Shown here: in pieces, positions 12,029 to 25,340 of the stretch
Layout: each line of letters starts with the position of its first letter
Numbering within the stretch: position 1 is the first letter of the stretch
Origin: Owenia fusiformis
Taxonomy: Eukaryota; Annelida; Polychaeta; Sabellida; Oweniidae
Assembly: GCA_903813345.2 (NCBI GenBank)
Contig: CAIIXF020000005.1
Span: forward strand, 31,127,375 to 31,191,374
Direction of reading: 5' to 3'
Length of the DNA: 64,000 nt
Translations under genes and position numbers: made by a program
Notes under the pieces: model-generated
Database searches by the model: none
What the model was told of the DNA's origin: nothing
What the model saw: only the letters and a program-made list of their open reading frames with translations

Positions 12029-15000
12029 ATGGAACAAGAATCAGATTTGATTCAAACTGTTCAAATAAGTTCTGCTGATGCTGCAGTTGTACTGAACGGT
12101 AGTATATTTCCACTGAATTCCTTAACCCTAGACACAGATAAACCTGAAGATCTGGCAGTAGATAAGTTTGACGTCCACAACCCAGAAAATTTGACCCAAG
12201 GTGGAGGAGTGATTTTGGACACAAGAAATGGGTAAAAAATCCTTCACATTTCTTATTCTAACAGCTACATATGCACTGTAAGCTTAAGTACAGTACACTT
12301 GTAACATGATGATGTTAAGAAGCCTGTTGTGAAAAAAAGCACAATCAAGACCCCCCTTTTGCATGTTGAATCCGCTTTCGGGTCTGCTGATGCTCGTGCG
12401 CTTGTGTGTTAGACTAGATCTAGAGTCCATTTCACTGCTTCATTCCGTCAGTAGAACGGCAAAAATAAGAAATTGGGAGACCATTGTGCAATAATATATG
12501 GAAAAATATATTCGTAATATACATGAATGACATTTGTATATCTTGGATTGCTTCTAGATTGACTTATAAAGTGTGTGGCCTCTTAAATTTGGATGTTTCT
12601 CTGCCATGTTATTTTCAATAAGATTAACATGGCTGAAATTCTTCAAATTACAAGACGGCACAGGCTTATTGCACAAAAAACTAAAAAATCTGAAATATAC
12701 AAATGTCATTCATGCACATTATGAATATACTTTTCCATATATTATTGCACAATGGTCTCCCAATTTCTTATTTTTGCCTTTCTACTGATGAAATGAAGCA
12801 GTGAAATGGACTCTAGACTGTGTTTTAAATACTATAGTCAAAACATAGACTATATCGTTATTGTTAGATATCGGATATAAAATGCATATAAAATTGAAAC
12901 GGAAACCTATAAATCGCTTTATACAAATGCATGTAGTTTTTTCACATAAAACAATCGATCGGTTACAGTGATTACTTAGTCCGTTACTTAGACTACATAC
13001 ATGTACAATGTATCGTTGTGTACTATGCCATTGATAGTTATATAGCTGGTTTTCTATGATTCATATTTTAAACAAGCTCGTTTCCTAATATAGTTGGAGC
13101 TAAAACTTATATGACATACATTATTTTCTTCAGAAAGCATCATACTATGCATTGAAATCAAAATGAAATGTTTTTTCCAGTTTGGTCCATCTAACAGTCA
13201 ATGAAGCAGCAGGTACATCCCTAGATCAACTCAACACAACCAGCAAGGATCTACAACAAACAGGTATTAAGTGAGGAATGTGAGGGCACTGGACACTCAG
13301 AGTAATTTATTGGTTCCTTGTTCTTAGATGAAATATCCAAAGCCATTGAGTCAGTTTAATGACATCAATTCACATGTGGTAATAAATGAAAATCTGCATT
13401 GTTTATGCCATCAAACATTTTTTCCTCTTAAAATTAATAGTGAACTTAACAGAAAGTGATCAGATTTTCAGATATTCACATATGTTCACAAACACAGGTC
13501 TATCTGTATTGTTGAATTTTATAGTATCCCTGTACACCCAGGAACAGCTGGCGGCAGCTCTGAGCAATGCACAACTACTTGAGATAGCAAATGAATCAAA
13601 TCAGGAACTCGGAGATATAGGTGTCAGCACAGTTTCTTCACAAAATGTTCTGACCTTGACCTCATCACAGGGCATTTTCACAACAGCGCGAACCAATTTA
13701 AGTTCATCTGAACATGGCTACCAGATTGTTACAGAAAAGGTACAGTTACACCAAAATAATATTTTCAAAACATTGAACTTTGTAATCCATTCCTTGAAGC
13801 TGTGTACTGGTGTATTACTTCAGATAGACACAATGCAATAGACCCACTGACCAGTAGTTTTGGACTCAATTTGATTATCATATTCAACCATAGAAAGACT
13901 TTCAATCCCCAAATCTGTGATGATCTTGATTTTGGTTACAATTGACAGTGATTTCAAACCAATTTATTGTTTCAGCAAAAGAAGAAGGGAGGATGGCCAA
14001 AAGGCAAGAAGAGAAAGCCAGGCTTGAGAGAGAATAATGGTCCAAAGGCACCAATGACTGGGTAAGTTACATATTATTTTGTGTTTATTTATATGAAATC
14101 AGTTACAATACACCAAGGTTTCAACAGCAACAGGCAATGCTTTCCAGTAATCCAGTTGTTTCGTCTTTGTCTGTAGTTTTGTGGGATTTTGCAACTGTTT
14201 CTAGTAATTTTGCCTGACTTTTTCATTCATTCCCCTGTTGTAAAAAACTCTAAGCTGGTGTCCAGGTAACACAAATGACAATATTGAAATAACATTACAT
14301 TTCAAAAGCATTACACTTCTGACTAATATTTTCATGCTTTTCAAATAGGATTGTGTATATCATTTTATGATAAAATCACTTGAGGGTGAGCATGGCTCGT
14401 TCAAAATGTTCAAAAATCTGCATGATGTCAGTATTGTTTGAAATTTTATTTTTTCACAAGGTATACATTGTATGCAGTAAATCGACGCAAAGTCATAAAA
14501 ACGCTCAATCCAGAGATGAAGTTCACGGAACTGACAAAGATCATTGGTCAAGAGTGGACGGCAATGGCTGCTGATGACAAACAAGTAACTCCATCTTTAA
14601 ATTGATAATTCAATGATTATTATTTTCTCAACACATAATGCTAATCTCAGACAGAAGAGTAGTGCCTCAGTCACACTTAATCTATGGTGGGCATACAGTA
14701 GCCCTAGCTTCCCAAAATCGAAAGAAATGTGAAGCATTAAATAAAGAGATTATGAAGTCGATTTTTTATATCAATTTTGTGAAGCTACAGCCCCCATACA
14801 CCTGCTGTAGAGCAAATGTCACTGAGGCTTAACAGCGATAAATGAATTCCTTAGTTTCCACTGTATTTCAGAATTTCATTTCATGTGATTTTTTCAGAAA
14901 TACCTTGATGAGGCAGAAAAAGATAAAAAACGTTACATAGAAGAATTAGAAGTTTACAAACATTCAGACTCCTACCAAACTTATTTAAAGAGGAAAAAGC

Positions 15001-18000
15001 TGAAAGAACTTTGTCAAGGTAGCCATTTTTTCTTGTTATAAGCAACATGAAATGCATAATGTATTATGTCAATGAAATAAATGAGCCAAAAGAAACCCAA
15101 AAACAAAAAAACATGAAATACATATAGCATATTTTGTTTTGTAAATTGAGTTTGGAACCACATTCAGTTGCTAAGATTTTTGTTTTGTTCTGATATTATA
15201 TGATTGAGAAAATTGTAGTTATAGATTAATTGATTATCATTGTATGTTGTAAATAATCGAACTAAAGTGTTGTAGATGCAAAAAACTATATGTTGGATGT
15301 ATTGTCTGTGTTGTAGATGCCAAAAAACTATATGTTTGATGTATTGTTTGTGTTGTAAATGCCAAAAAACTATATGTTGGATGTATTGTTTGTGTTGTAG
15401 ATGCCAAAAACTCTAAATGTTGGATGTATTGTTTGTGATGTAGATGCCAAAAAACTCTATATGTTGGATGTATTGTTTGTGTTGTAGATGCCAAAAAACT
15501 CTATATGTTGGATGTATTGTTTGTGTTGTAGATATGGACACAAGTGCAATACAAGATGCTGACCTAGATCCCCTGTCAGACTCGGATAATGATGAACTTT
15601 ATTGTAAAATTTGCAATCAATACTTTGTATCGAACCACAACAAAAGGGAACATTGTCTAGGAAAGGTGCATCTACAAAACCTGACAGGTCAGTGAGATAT
15701 TAATGGAAATGTGAACAAATTAATTTTATTCTCATTGAGAAGTACATGTTCATCATACATGTTAGATAGATATACACAGATGGATTTAGATGATATCTTA
15801 GGAGTGGGCAGGAAATCTATTCTTTATGTTTTGGAAGATATCTCCTGGGAATTTCAGTTTCAGTTTGCATTGCATTCATTATTTGTGTTCTCATCAATAA
15901 AGTCTCTGTAATTCAAAAGTATGAAATACAATAACATTCATGGCCTGTTGTGCCAATAAAGTATGTTTTTTTCTTGACAAAACAACAATTTGCTATCATA
16001 TTGTTACAGGGGAGTATGAGAGAGAAATGCGTGAGAAGAAAAATGCTGGGTTGATTAATGGCAATGGGCTCACAGATGAGGCCTCCAACACAGCTGATAA
16101 TGTACATCTCATGGGCCCTCTGAATTGCTCCCCATCATCTAATGAGATAGATGTAAATGGATTTATGATGGGATTTATGCAGAAAAATATAGGTGAGATT
16201 CAGCTACTACAGGTCACAAGTCAAAATATCAATGTTTTGCAAAAGTACAGATAAGCAAGGATGAGGCCCCTCTGCGCTAAAGCAAATAGACATTGAAAAC
16301 ATTTATTTCATAATTTGACCCAGCTTAATTGTACACGAGAAGTATGACATAGTGATCTTGTTTCATCTGAACAAATGCTCATACCCACTCATACTTCATT
16401 CAAGTATGGAAAATGAAGGTCGAGTTTAAAATGATCATGTGGATATTCTACTATTAGTGCTGTCCCTAGGTCTGATTTCGTTACTCGGCTCGGAAAAAAG
16501 GTTTGTGGATATCATTTTGTTCCAGACACTCTCTAGAATAAATTCATCTTGGGTGGAGTAAAAATGTGTGGTAAACGAATTTGCTATGGGCAGTTAAAGA
16601 GGCGCCATCTATTCATTTTCAAACAGGGGGTAGGGGTATAAAATAATTTTTTAACACATTTTAATAGTAAAATGACATTGAAATACTAATAAAATCTTAT
16701 CAAAAACATTATTTACAATCAGTATGAATTTTCTTGTGTGGATTAGGGTGAAAATAAGGGCATATCTTGAAATTCACTACAGGGGCGCCACCTATTTTGG
16801 TACTTCTACCACGTGTAATAACTTATTTTAGATTCGTTAAGGTACGAAATGTACTGAAAAAATTCATTCTGAAGGACCTATATATGTTCATACCACATAC
16901 TTAAAATTAGATCAATAGCTTATGTACCGGCTGAGAAAAAAATTATTGAAATTTAAAATTGTGGTATCATGCAGGATAGGGGTGACCATATCTCACATTA
17001 TTAACTTCCAAAATATGGAGCATATGTATCTCAAATGTGCTCAAAATGTTGTATGTACTCTTGCTTTGTCATAATATTATTAATAAGAAGTAGAAAAATG
17101 ATTGTACATTTTAGAAATTATTAATTCTCATTTTGGCTTCTGACGTCCCAGGGGTGACCATATCTCACCTTTATAACTTCCAAAATATGGAGCATACATG
17201 TATGTATCTCAAATGTGGTCAAAATGGTGTATGTACTCTTGCTTTGTCATAATATTAGTAATAAGAAGTAAGAAAATGATTGAACATTTAAAAAAATATT
17301 AATTCTCATTTTGGCTTCTGACGTCCCATGGGTGACCATATGTCACCTTAATAACTTCCAAAATATTGAGCATATGTATCTCAAATGTGCTCAAAATGGT
17401 GTATGTACTCTTGCTTTGTCATAATATTAGTAATAAGAAGTAAGAAAATGATTGAACATTTAAAAAAATATTAATTCTCATTTTGGCTTCTGACGTCCCA
17501 GGGGTGACCATGTCACCTTAATAAGTTCCAACATATTGAGCATATGTATCTCAAATGTGGTCAAAATGGTGTATGTACTCTTTGTTTGTCATAATATTAG
17601 TAATAAGAAGTAGAAAAATGATTGTACATTTTAGAAATTCTTAATTCTCATTTTGGCTTCTGACGTCCCATGGGTGACCATATGTCACCTTAATAACTTC
17701 CAAAATATGGAGCATATGTATCTCAAATGTGCTCAAAATGGTGTATGTACTCTTTGTTTGTCATAATATTAGTAATAAGAAGTAGAAAAATGATTGTACA
17801 TTTTAGAAATTATTAATTCTCATTTTGGCTTCTGACGTCCCAGGGGTGACCATATCTCACCTTAATAACTTCCAAAATATGGAGCATATGTATCTCAAAT
17901 GTACTCAAAATGGTGTATGTACTCTTGCTTTGTCATAATATTATACTAATAAGATGTAGGAACATGTTTATACATTTAAAAAATTTTAATTTTAGCTTCT

Positions 18001-21000
18001 TACGTTCCTGGGTAATCATATCGCAACATATAATAATAATAATAACTTCTAAGATATGTAACATATACGCCTCAAATATTCTCAGAAAAGTCTTGTCTTT
18101 CATATTACTAATGAAATGTAGAAAAATGATTGCATTTTTTTAAAAATTTTAATTTTAGCCTCTGGTGTCCCACCTTGATAACTCTCACAATATGCAACTT
18201 ATGCATCTCAAATGTGTGCTCAAAATGGTATAAATATAGTCTTGTTTTGTCATATTTATTTAGAATCATAAAATCAACAGTTCAGAATCAATGGATGTTG
18301 ACTGTCTCCTCTACAGCTACATATAATTCAGGGCAAATAATATCTGCTTTCAAATATTTGCATCTGCTCCCCAAACACCCCCTACAGGTACAATGGATGA
18401 GATTATTCCCTTGCATAACTTGGACCAAACATCTTTTGTAATCCATACAGGAATCCTTTTAGCCTATCAATAGTGGGAGTACTTTACTCCATTTATGAAG
18501 TAATGGCAAATGTTGATAAGATGTTAATATGTTATCCTGTGGCCTGCAATATATGCACCTTGGATCATACACTGAATTAAGGGATTTTGAGTACGTAAAA
18601 TACGGGAAAAGGAGCTCTTTGTAATGATAAATCTTTCTAGCCATATTCTCTAGTTTTCATGTTTGTCATACAACATACATTGATTGTATTGAAATATTAA
18701 TTTATGATTGTGACGTCCCGCACTTCTAGGGTCCCAGAGAAGAGCTTAGCTTTTGGAACACTTGCATTACTCTTGGCATGATAGGCCATACAGTGAATAC
18801 AATTGTTGAGATGGGGCAAGAACAATATAGCACATTCGACAAAAGGCAACTTGAAAACCTTACAGTACCATTTGATAGAACCATATCCAGGAACAAAGTT
18901 CTTCAGTTTATTAGGCCTCCAAAACCTCCATTCATAACAGATTATGGAAAACTATAGTTCCTCCATTAAATTAAATTTAGAATGACCATGCCAAAAATTA
19001 GATCATTAACATGCTAAAACCCAACAGTGAAAATATGCAGAACATGAACATAAATGATTGTGCAAATTAAGTAATATTTCTTCCCCACATATAAAACATA
19101 GAAATGGAACAAGGGAGAAGGTATATCATACTAATTCTCTTGTAAATTTCCTAAGATGTGCCAAGAACAAGAGTGATCTGTTTTCCTTCCAGACATCAAA
19201 ACTTTATGCTAAAAAAACTGAAAGTGTCAATTTGGATTGCATACTGAAAGAGGAAATCTTATCAGTATCTACCTTCCCATGTTATTATTGCAGAATATGG
19301 CCATGGCAAAACTTTAGCCCTTTCCTAATGCAATCATTGCATGTGATGCCATATCTGCATTCTAATACTGTTCTAAATCATCCGATTTCCGATCTGGATT
19401 TCTTCTGATACATGTAGCATAGAATGAGACATTGCAGTTATAAAGTCATTTGTAATTCTGATAGACAAAACATGCAAACGAGAGAATGTCAATCGGGATT
19501 AGAAGTGACTTATCGCCCTTGTAATTTAGCAGTGGGACAGTTTGGTGTATGTTTGGGCATAAATGCGCCTTTAAGGCCTAATTTTTCAGGATATTTTCAA
19601 AATTTCGGGTCAGATTTGGGGTTAAGGGGCCAATTTTGGTAAAAGAGGCTAGGCTACTCATACTACTGATAGGCTACCAGTATACAAAAGATGTTGCATC
19701 CAAGGCATGCAAAAGACTTATCGTCCATTGTTCCTGTAATATAAGGAGTGTTTGGGGAGAAGATGCAAATATTTGAAAGTAGATATTATTGTCTCTGGGC
19801 TATATGTAGCTGCATCTTTCAGGGGAGACAGTCAAATCCATAAATTCTGAACTTCTGATTTTATGAATCTCAATAAATATGACAAAACAAGACTATATTT
19901 ATACCATTTTGGGCACACATTTGAGATGCATATGTTGCATACTGTGAGAGTTATATCAAGGTGAGATATAGTTGCCCCTGGGATGTCAGATTCGGAAGCT
20001 AAAATGAAAATTTCAATTCAAAAAAGGTGTAATAATTTTTTCTACATCTCATGAATAATATTATGACAAAGCAAGACCATATGCCCCATTTTTGGTATAT
20101 TTGAGTTGTATATGTTACATAATTTTAGAAGTTATTGAGGGACCTCAGAAGCTAAAATTAAAATTAAAATTTTTTAAATGTATAATCATATTCCTACATC
20201 TTATTAGAATAATATTATGACAAAGCAAGAGTACATACACCATTTTGAGTACATTTGAGATACATATGCTCCATATTTTGGAAGTTATTAAGGTGAGATA
20301 TGGTCACCCCTGGGACGTCAGAAGCCAAAATGAGAATTAATATTTTTTTAAATGTACAATCATTTTCTTACTTCTTATTACTAATATTATGACAAAGCAA
20401 GAGTACATACACCATTTTGACCATATTTGAGATACATATGCTCCATATTTTGGAAGTTATAAAGGTGAGATATGGTCACCCCTGGGACGTCAGAAGCCAA
20501 AATGAGAATTAATAATTTCTAAAATGTGCAATCATTTTTTTTTCTACTTCTTATTAGTAATATTATGACAAAGCAAGAGTACATACAACATTTTGAGCAC
20601 ATTTCAGATACATATGCTCCATATTTTGGAAGTTAATAATGTGAGATATGGTCACCCCTATCCTGCATGATACCACAATTTTAAATTTCAATCATTTTTT
20701 TCTCCGCCGGTACATAAGCTATTGATCTAATTTTAAGTATGTAGTATGAACATATATAGGTCCTTCAAAATGAATTTTTTCAGTACATTTCGTACCTTAA
20801 CGAATCTAAAATAAGTTATTACACGTGGTAGAAGTACCAAAATAGGTGGCGCCCCTGTAGTGAATTTCAAGATATGCCCTTATTTTCACCCTAATCCACA
20901 CAAGAAAATTCATACTGATTGTAAATAATGTTTTTGATAAGATTTTATTAGTATTTCAATGTCATTTTACTATTAAAATGTGTTAAAAAATTATTTTATA

Positions 21001-21812
21001 CCCCTACCCCCTGTTTGAAAATGAATAGATGGCGCCTCTTTAACTGCCCATAGCAAATTCGTTTACCACACATTTTTACTCCACCCAAGATGAATTTATT
21101 CTAGAGAGTGTCTGGAACAAAATGATACCCACAAACCTTTTTTCCGAGCCGAGTAACGAAATCAGACCTAGGGACAGCACTATATGAACATACATGTGGA
21201 TTACCTTTTTTCAGAAAGAGAAAAAGAAATCAAACAGCTGAAAGAGACACTTGAGGAATCTAAGGCAAAGTTTACAGGGTACACTGAAACATCCAAAGAC
21301 CTCAAGGTATTCATTAAGATCACCTGATTATGTAAAGATGTCACTCTTTTGTCACTAATGATATTTTTTGGTCAAAAACGGGAATTTTTATGTCACAAAG
21401 GTTATTTTTTGTCTCTAATGATATTTTTTGTCACAAAGAGAATCTTTATGTCACTAAGGTTATTTTTATGTCACTAAGGCTATTTGATGTTAATGCCTTG
21501 ACATTTACATGGTACTTTTGTGTTATACTTATAAAGTAAATGAATAGCTTTCTTACTGAAGGGGAATCTGTCCATTACATTTATAAAGGCTTAGCCTACA
21601 TGTTTGTATAAAATCTTATTGATCAACTTCAGGAGCTGGAATCGAGACTTGAATCTGATTTAGAGAACTTCCAAGCATACGGAGCCGCTCTTCAAGCTCA
21701 GATTGACTCTTTAAAAATGGTGCCGACTTTATTTGGAGTCATAAACTTTGCTCATACAAATGAGAAACCTGGTCCTGGACATACAGATAGTGATCATAAT
21801 GTACTGTGGTAG
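12029..21812 (+). CDS. HMG20A/B-like HMG-box protein with an extra U1-type zinc finger; ten coding exons, 480 aa
   Basis: Exons are 12029-12231, 13181-13263, 13525-13739, 13976-14061, 14461-14584, 14898-15018, 15532-15687, 16010-16192, 21215-21306 and 21633-21812. Every junction has GT/AG and the phases close to 1443 nt. A GWPKGKKRK basic motif (about 173-181) runs into an HMG box (about 190-260; ...TELTKIIGQEWTAMAADDKQKYLDEAEKDK...), the order found in vertebrate HMG20A/HMG20B. Those proteins work with the LSD1-CoREST complex at neuronal genes. Exon 7 encodes C302-X2-C305-X12-H318-X5-H324, a U1/matrin-type C2H2 finger that I do not recall in vertebrate HMG20. Exons 8-10 encode a charged, coiled-coil-like segment (about 390-450). 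The start is the first ATG of exon 1; an upstream in-frame TTG at 12005 is not needed. The name beyond 'HMG20-like' is inference. Confidence 0.82.
12420..12816. mobile_element. 0.4-kb MITE with about 125-bp inverted repeats in HMG20-like intron 1
   Basis: The left end (CTAGAGTCCATTTCACTGCT...) and right end (...AGCAGTGAAATGGACTCTAG) are reverse complements. Pairing continues through the 'AAATTGGGAGACCATTGTGC' segment to about 12545/12690. The target duplication is not clear. Confidence 0.75.
15270..15531. repeat. Tandem array of 41-45-bp units copying the exon-7 splice acceptor
   Basis: Six units of the form 'TGTTGGATGTATTGTTTGTG' + 'TTGTAGATGCCAAAAAACT' lie immediately before exon 7. The last unit supplies the acceptor used in the model (TTTGTGTTGTAG|ATATGG at 15532). 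Most units keep a complete TTGTAG acceptor. Using an upstream acceptor would read through one unit and meet an in-frame TAG at the next acceptor. Confidence 0.85.
16975..18270 (+). repeat. 173-bp tandem repeats in the left arm (about 7 copies)
   Basis: Units begin near 16981, 17154, 17331, 17503, 17676, 17847 and (degenerate) 18010. Each contains 'GGTGACCATATCTCACCTTA', 'GGAGCATATGTATCTCAAAT', 'GTACTCTTGCTTTGTCATAA' and 'CTTCTGACGTCCCAGGGG'. The innermost copies are the most diverged. Confidence 0.9.
19900..20670 (-). repeat. Reverse-oriented 173-bp tandem repeats in the right arm (4-5 copies)
   Basis: The same unit as in the left arm, inverted ('CCCCTGGGACGTCAGAAGCC' near 20308 and 20480). 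The lower copy number than on the left shows that the arms have changed independently since they arose. Confidence 0.88.
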
Positions 21813-24418
21813 CACATGTAAACATGTGGAGTTCCTAGTTGTGTTATGGTTGGCTAAGTCTCCATGCTGTACAGGGAACAAACAAATCAACCAGGTTCCA
21901 ATTCAGTTCTGAAATGTTCCTAGGAACATAATAAAGTGCCGACTTTCCTTTGATACCTGCTATAGGGAATGGTTTGCAAGTACGCAATTTTGGTAGATAT
22001 TGGACTGCAGGATTAAGCCCTGCATATGTTGAAGTTCCCAAAATATTTAAAGTGTTCCTGATAAACTGATGCATGTATTACACTGTAAGTGATACCTTGG
22101 TCTATTGGTCTCTATTGAATATGCTTTTTTCTTTTTTTACCTTCAGCTGATCCAAGACTGAAAAATATGTATTCAAAAATGAATTTCTGACTTACTATGA
22201 AATTATTTAAAAGTCATTACCCTAAGTCTGGAGTGGGCTAAAGGCTAATTTTTTCAAAATTTTACATTCACCATGTTAATGATATACAATGAATGAAATG
22301 CAATAATTGGTTTATTTTTGCCAAAAGTGTATCGAATCAGTATTGATTAAATAACATGAATTAAGGTCACCAGATAGCTACTGTTGGAATAAAGGTTTTT
22401 TCTCCTCTGGACATTGCTCCTTTTTAAGCCTTTCCTGTGTTGATCAGGAATGCTGTGAAGTGACTGACGGTGTCAAAATTACCATTTCTATTATACAAAA
22501 CATTCTAGTGATAGAAAACCAGTAAAACTCTTGATGTTCTCCACCCTAAAAAACTGTTATGTCTTTGAGACGTCATGTGCCATGTTCCAAAATGAGCATT
22601 TCGATAGTTTGTTATAAAATCAGATTATCGTGATTAAGTATTATACATTAGTGGCAATGATGTAAACATGTTGTTAATTATGATTGAGAAATATTTATTT
22701 GTTTTATTTTTATAATAATAATATTAATAAATAAAATCAGAAATAAAACTTGAAAGTAAAATATTTTGTTACCACTTACAGTATCACAGGTATTACAGAC
22801 TAGTGCACTTTTTATGTTGTCATGACAAGTTATGCCATATTGCTATGGTCTCCATTCCAACTTTTTGTGGACTTTGTTTGCCATTTGGTGGTGGTTGGGT
22901 TGATGTCTGGCATTTGGTGACATTTTGCATGTTAATACCTTGTCTATATATTTTCTGTTTAGCCAAAGCAACTTTTTAATAACAAATCGGGACAAGGACA
23001 AAACAAGATAAATGTAGAGTTCTGTACCTGTAGGCGAAAATCTTCAACATGGGTTAACATGCAAAGTATAACCACCTGCCATTTGTAACAGACACTGTAA
23101 AAATATGTCGCCCCTTGTATTGTAAAAGTCATGCATGTTTACTTAACATGGTAGATATCTCCATACTACAAGTCTGTGATCTCGTAGTTAAATCCATGAC
23201 AAACAGTGTTGATTATGCTATAGATATATAATTTATTTCAATATAATTAACTTTTATAATATGAAATTTTCTAAATGAAACTCTGATTAAATAGGTCTGT
23301 TCATAAATTACAATGACTATTTACACATTCATATAATGAATACTAAATTGTACTTCATTATTTGAAAAAAATATAGAAGCACTAACCAATGATAACTAAA
23401 TGTGAGTCATCATAACCATGGTAACAGTAATAACTTAAGAATCACTCCTAGCTTTTTGGCATTTCATAGTCATCATTTCTAAGAACCATAACATACATAA
23501 TTGAAAAACAACTTGTACATTTCTTGAAAAGGAAAACATTTGAGAAAGTTCTCGAGCCATGATAGTTCAGGTGCATATCTGAGAAATAAAACATGTTCAC
23601 GTATGATGATGTCATGGCAACATATCCAGTCAACATATCTACTGGATATCCACAGTAAAGTACTTGTAAAATAACAAAGTTTTCTGAAATCCTAGAGGTA
23701 CATGCTGAATGCTGATATTCAAAATACACATGAATACTAACGAATATTAATCTTTCTACTTTGCCTACCTTAAAGGCCTTAAAAAAATATTGAAAATAAT
23801 CTGTTACATAATCATTACATGAAATCCACCCTGGTTTTATATTGGGCAAAAAATAGTGTTGCTTAATTATCATAAAGCAATTTTACATTTACATAATTTA
23901 ACATAATTTTACATTGACATAATTTAACATAATCTTACACTTACCCACATGTGATAAGAATTTAAATAGGATATAATTATAACTGCTTTCAGTTCATTAC
24001 ATTACTTATTTTTCCATGTTTTTGAGAAATCAATGCATTTCTAGGATCAACCATAGACCTCTTTTTTACAAACTTCACAATTAATGTGTCAACTAAATTG
24101 TTATCTTCTGTATCTACATACTATCCACTTGTTATTTCATGAAAACCCTTGGTTTAACATAATATGAGACGAGCAGTCATCTCATCTTTGTAAATAACAA
24201 TTCAAACTAAGTAACAGAACATGACTGGTTTGGCATTGTATGAGATTCACAATGATTCAATGTCAATAGAATAATCTGTCCCATTTTTGGGAGCAATCAT
24301 CAGGACTCAAAAACAATGTTACATCTGTGTACATCAGTCTGTTAATTCAAGTTAAAACTTACCTTCTCTAGAGATCATAATTGGAAATTGAAAAAAAAAT
24401 TGCTTTTCAAAATTGACA
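21813..24418. other. 3' flank and intergenic DNA, no gene seen
   Basis: A possible polyadenylation signal for the HMG20-like gene is AATAAA at 22388. Dispersed-repeat motifs (GTGACATTTTGCATGTTAAT type) lie at about 22914-22944 and, inverted, about 23051-23080. The open frame at 23448-23873 (minus) has no recognisable composition or splice context. Confidence 0.5.
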
Positions 24419-24421
24419 GTA

Positions 24422-24712
24422 TCAGGCCTCCTAGACTATCATCAACGTGACATCAGTTCTGACCTCGCGAACCACAATTCTCACATCGCAAACATTAAAT
24501 CTTTAGTCGCGCACCAACATTTCCTCGCTCCTGAACGTATTTCTCCAAAGATCTCTGTTCGCGAGTGGAGAAATATGCTCAATAGGGAGAAAATGGAGGT
24601 GCGTGACTAAAGATTTCACGTTTGTGATGTGAGAATCGTGTTTCGAGTGCAAGGAACATACTTTGTGAGGTCAGAACTGATGTTTGCATTGATGGAAGTC
24701 TAGGAGGCCTGA
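24422..24712. mobile_element. 291-bp foldback MITE, TSD GTA
   Basis: The ends TCAGGCCTCCTAGAC... and ...GTCTAGGAGGCCTGA are inverted, and complementarity extends nearly to the centre ('AGTTCTGACCTC', 'TTCTCACATC' and 'AAATCTTTAGTC' on both arms). GTA flanks both ends (24419-24421 and 24713-24715). Confidence 0.8.
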
Positions 24713-25109
24713 GTACGTGCATGTATTTTGACAAATAAAATACATTGCCCCTATTCCAGTATTGCTTTGAGGGCTTGTGCTGAGGGCTGGTCCATTGGTC
24801 ATTAGCCAGTTCACTTTTGATGCGGACCAGTTGATTTTTCCAGTAGGTATAGGAAAATAACATAGCAACTGGTCCGTGTTGCCATTTTGACTGAGGGCTC
24901 TCAGAATCTTAGCTCAACCCCTGATTGCTTAAATATGATACTGTTACAAGGTATGTTAAACAGAAAACATGATTGTCAATCTTGTGATTGTGTTGAGTTA
25001 GACTAGCATTAATCTCAGATGATTTGTCATTTCATCATTCATGTAAAATTGGGAAGGGAGATCTAAACTAATATGCCAATGTGTCAATTTAGTTTTAAAC
25101 TAATTCATA

Positions 25110-25340
25110 TAGCAATCCATATGGCAAAGTGACATTTAATGTCTAAAATAGTGACATTTAATGTCTAAAATAATCCATATGGCAGAGTGTCATCTGAGGT
25201 CTAAAATAATCCATATGGCAGATTGTCATCTAAGGTCTAAAATAATCAATATGGCAGAGTGTCATCTAAGGTCTAAAATAATCCATATGGCAGAGTGTCA
25301 TCTGAGGTCTAAAATAATCCATATGGCAGAGTGTCATCTC
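25110..25340. repeat. 36-bp tandem array overlapping the end of a putative coding exon
   Basis: Five to six units of 'AATCCATATGGCAGAGTGTC' + 'ATCTGAGGTCTAAAAT' end inside the putative minus-strand exon at 25309-25419. On the minus strand each unit reads GATGACACTCTGCCATATGG then ATTATTTTAG, repeating the proposed C-terminal codons and stop. Confidence 0.85.

Larger units (their letters stand above)
16455..21182. mobile_element. 4.7-kb foldback element in HMG20-like intron 8
   Basis: The ends TAGTGCTGTCCCTAGG... and ...CCTAGGGACAGCACTA are inverted repeats, flanked by TAT on both sides (or TA if the repeat starts at GTGCTG). The arms run about 2.0 kb on the left (to about 18500) and 1.5 kb on the right (from about 19640), around a loop of about 1.1 kb. 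The first 500 bp of each arm are nearly perfect complements. Both arms contain tandem 173-bp units, with more copies on the left. No transposase is recognisable in the loop; a 116-codon frame at 19058-19408 has no features I know. Confidence 0.8.

Noticed and set aside
15237-15494. Minus-strand frame with repeated TTQTIHPTY peptide
   Set aside because: By-product of the acceptor array before exon 7 of the HMG20-like gene.
19058-19408. 116-codon frame in the loop of the foldback element, possible transposase remnant
   Set aside because: I see no DDE-type spacing, HTH or zinc motif; it could be chance in the loop.
23448-23873. 141-codon minus-strand frame
   Set aside because: No recognisable domain, no splice or polyadenylation context, composition like the surrounding non-coding DNA.
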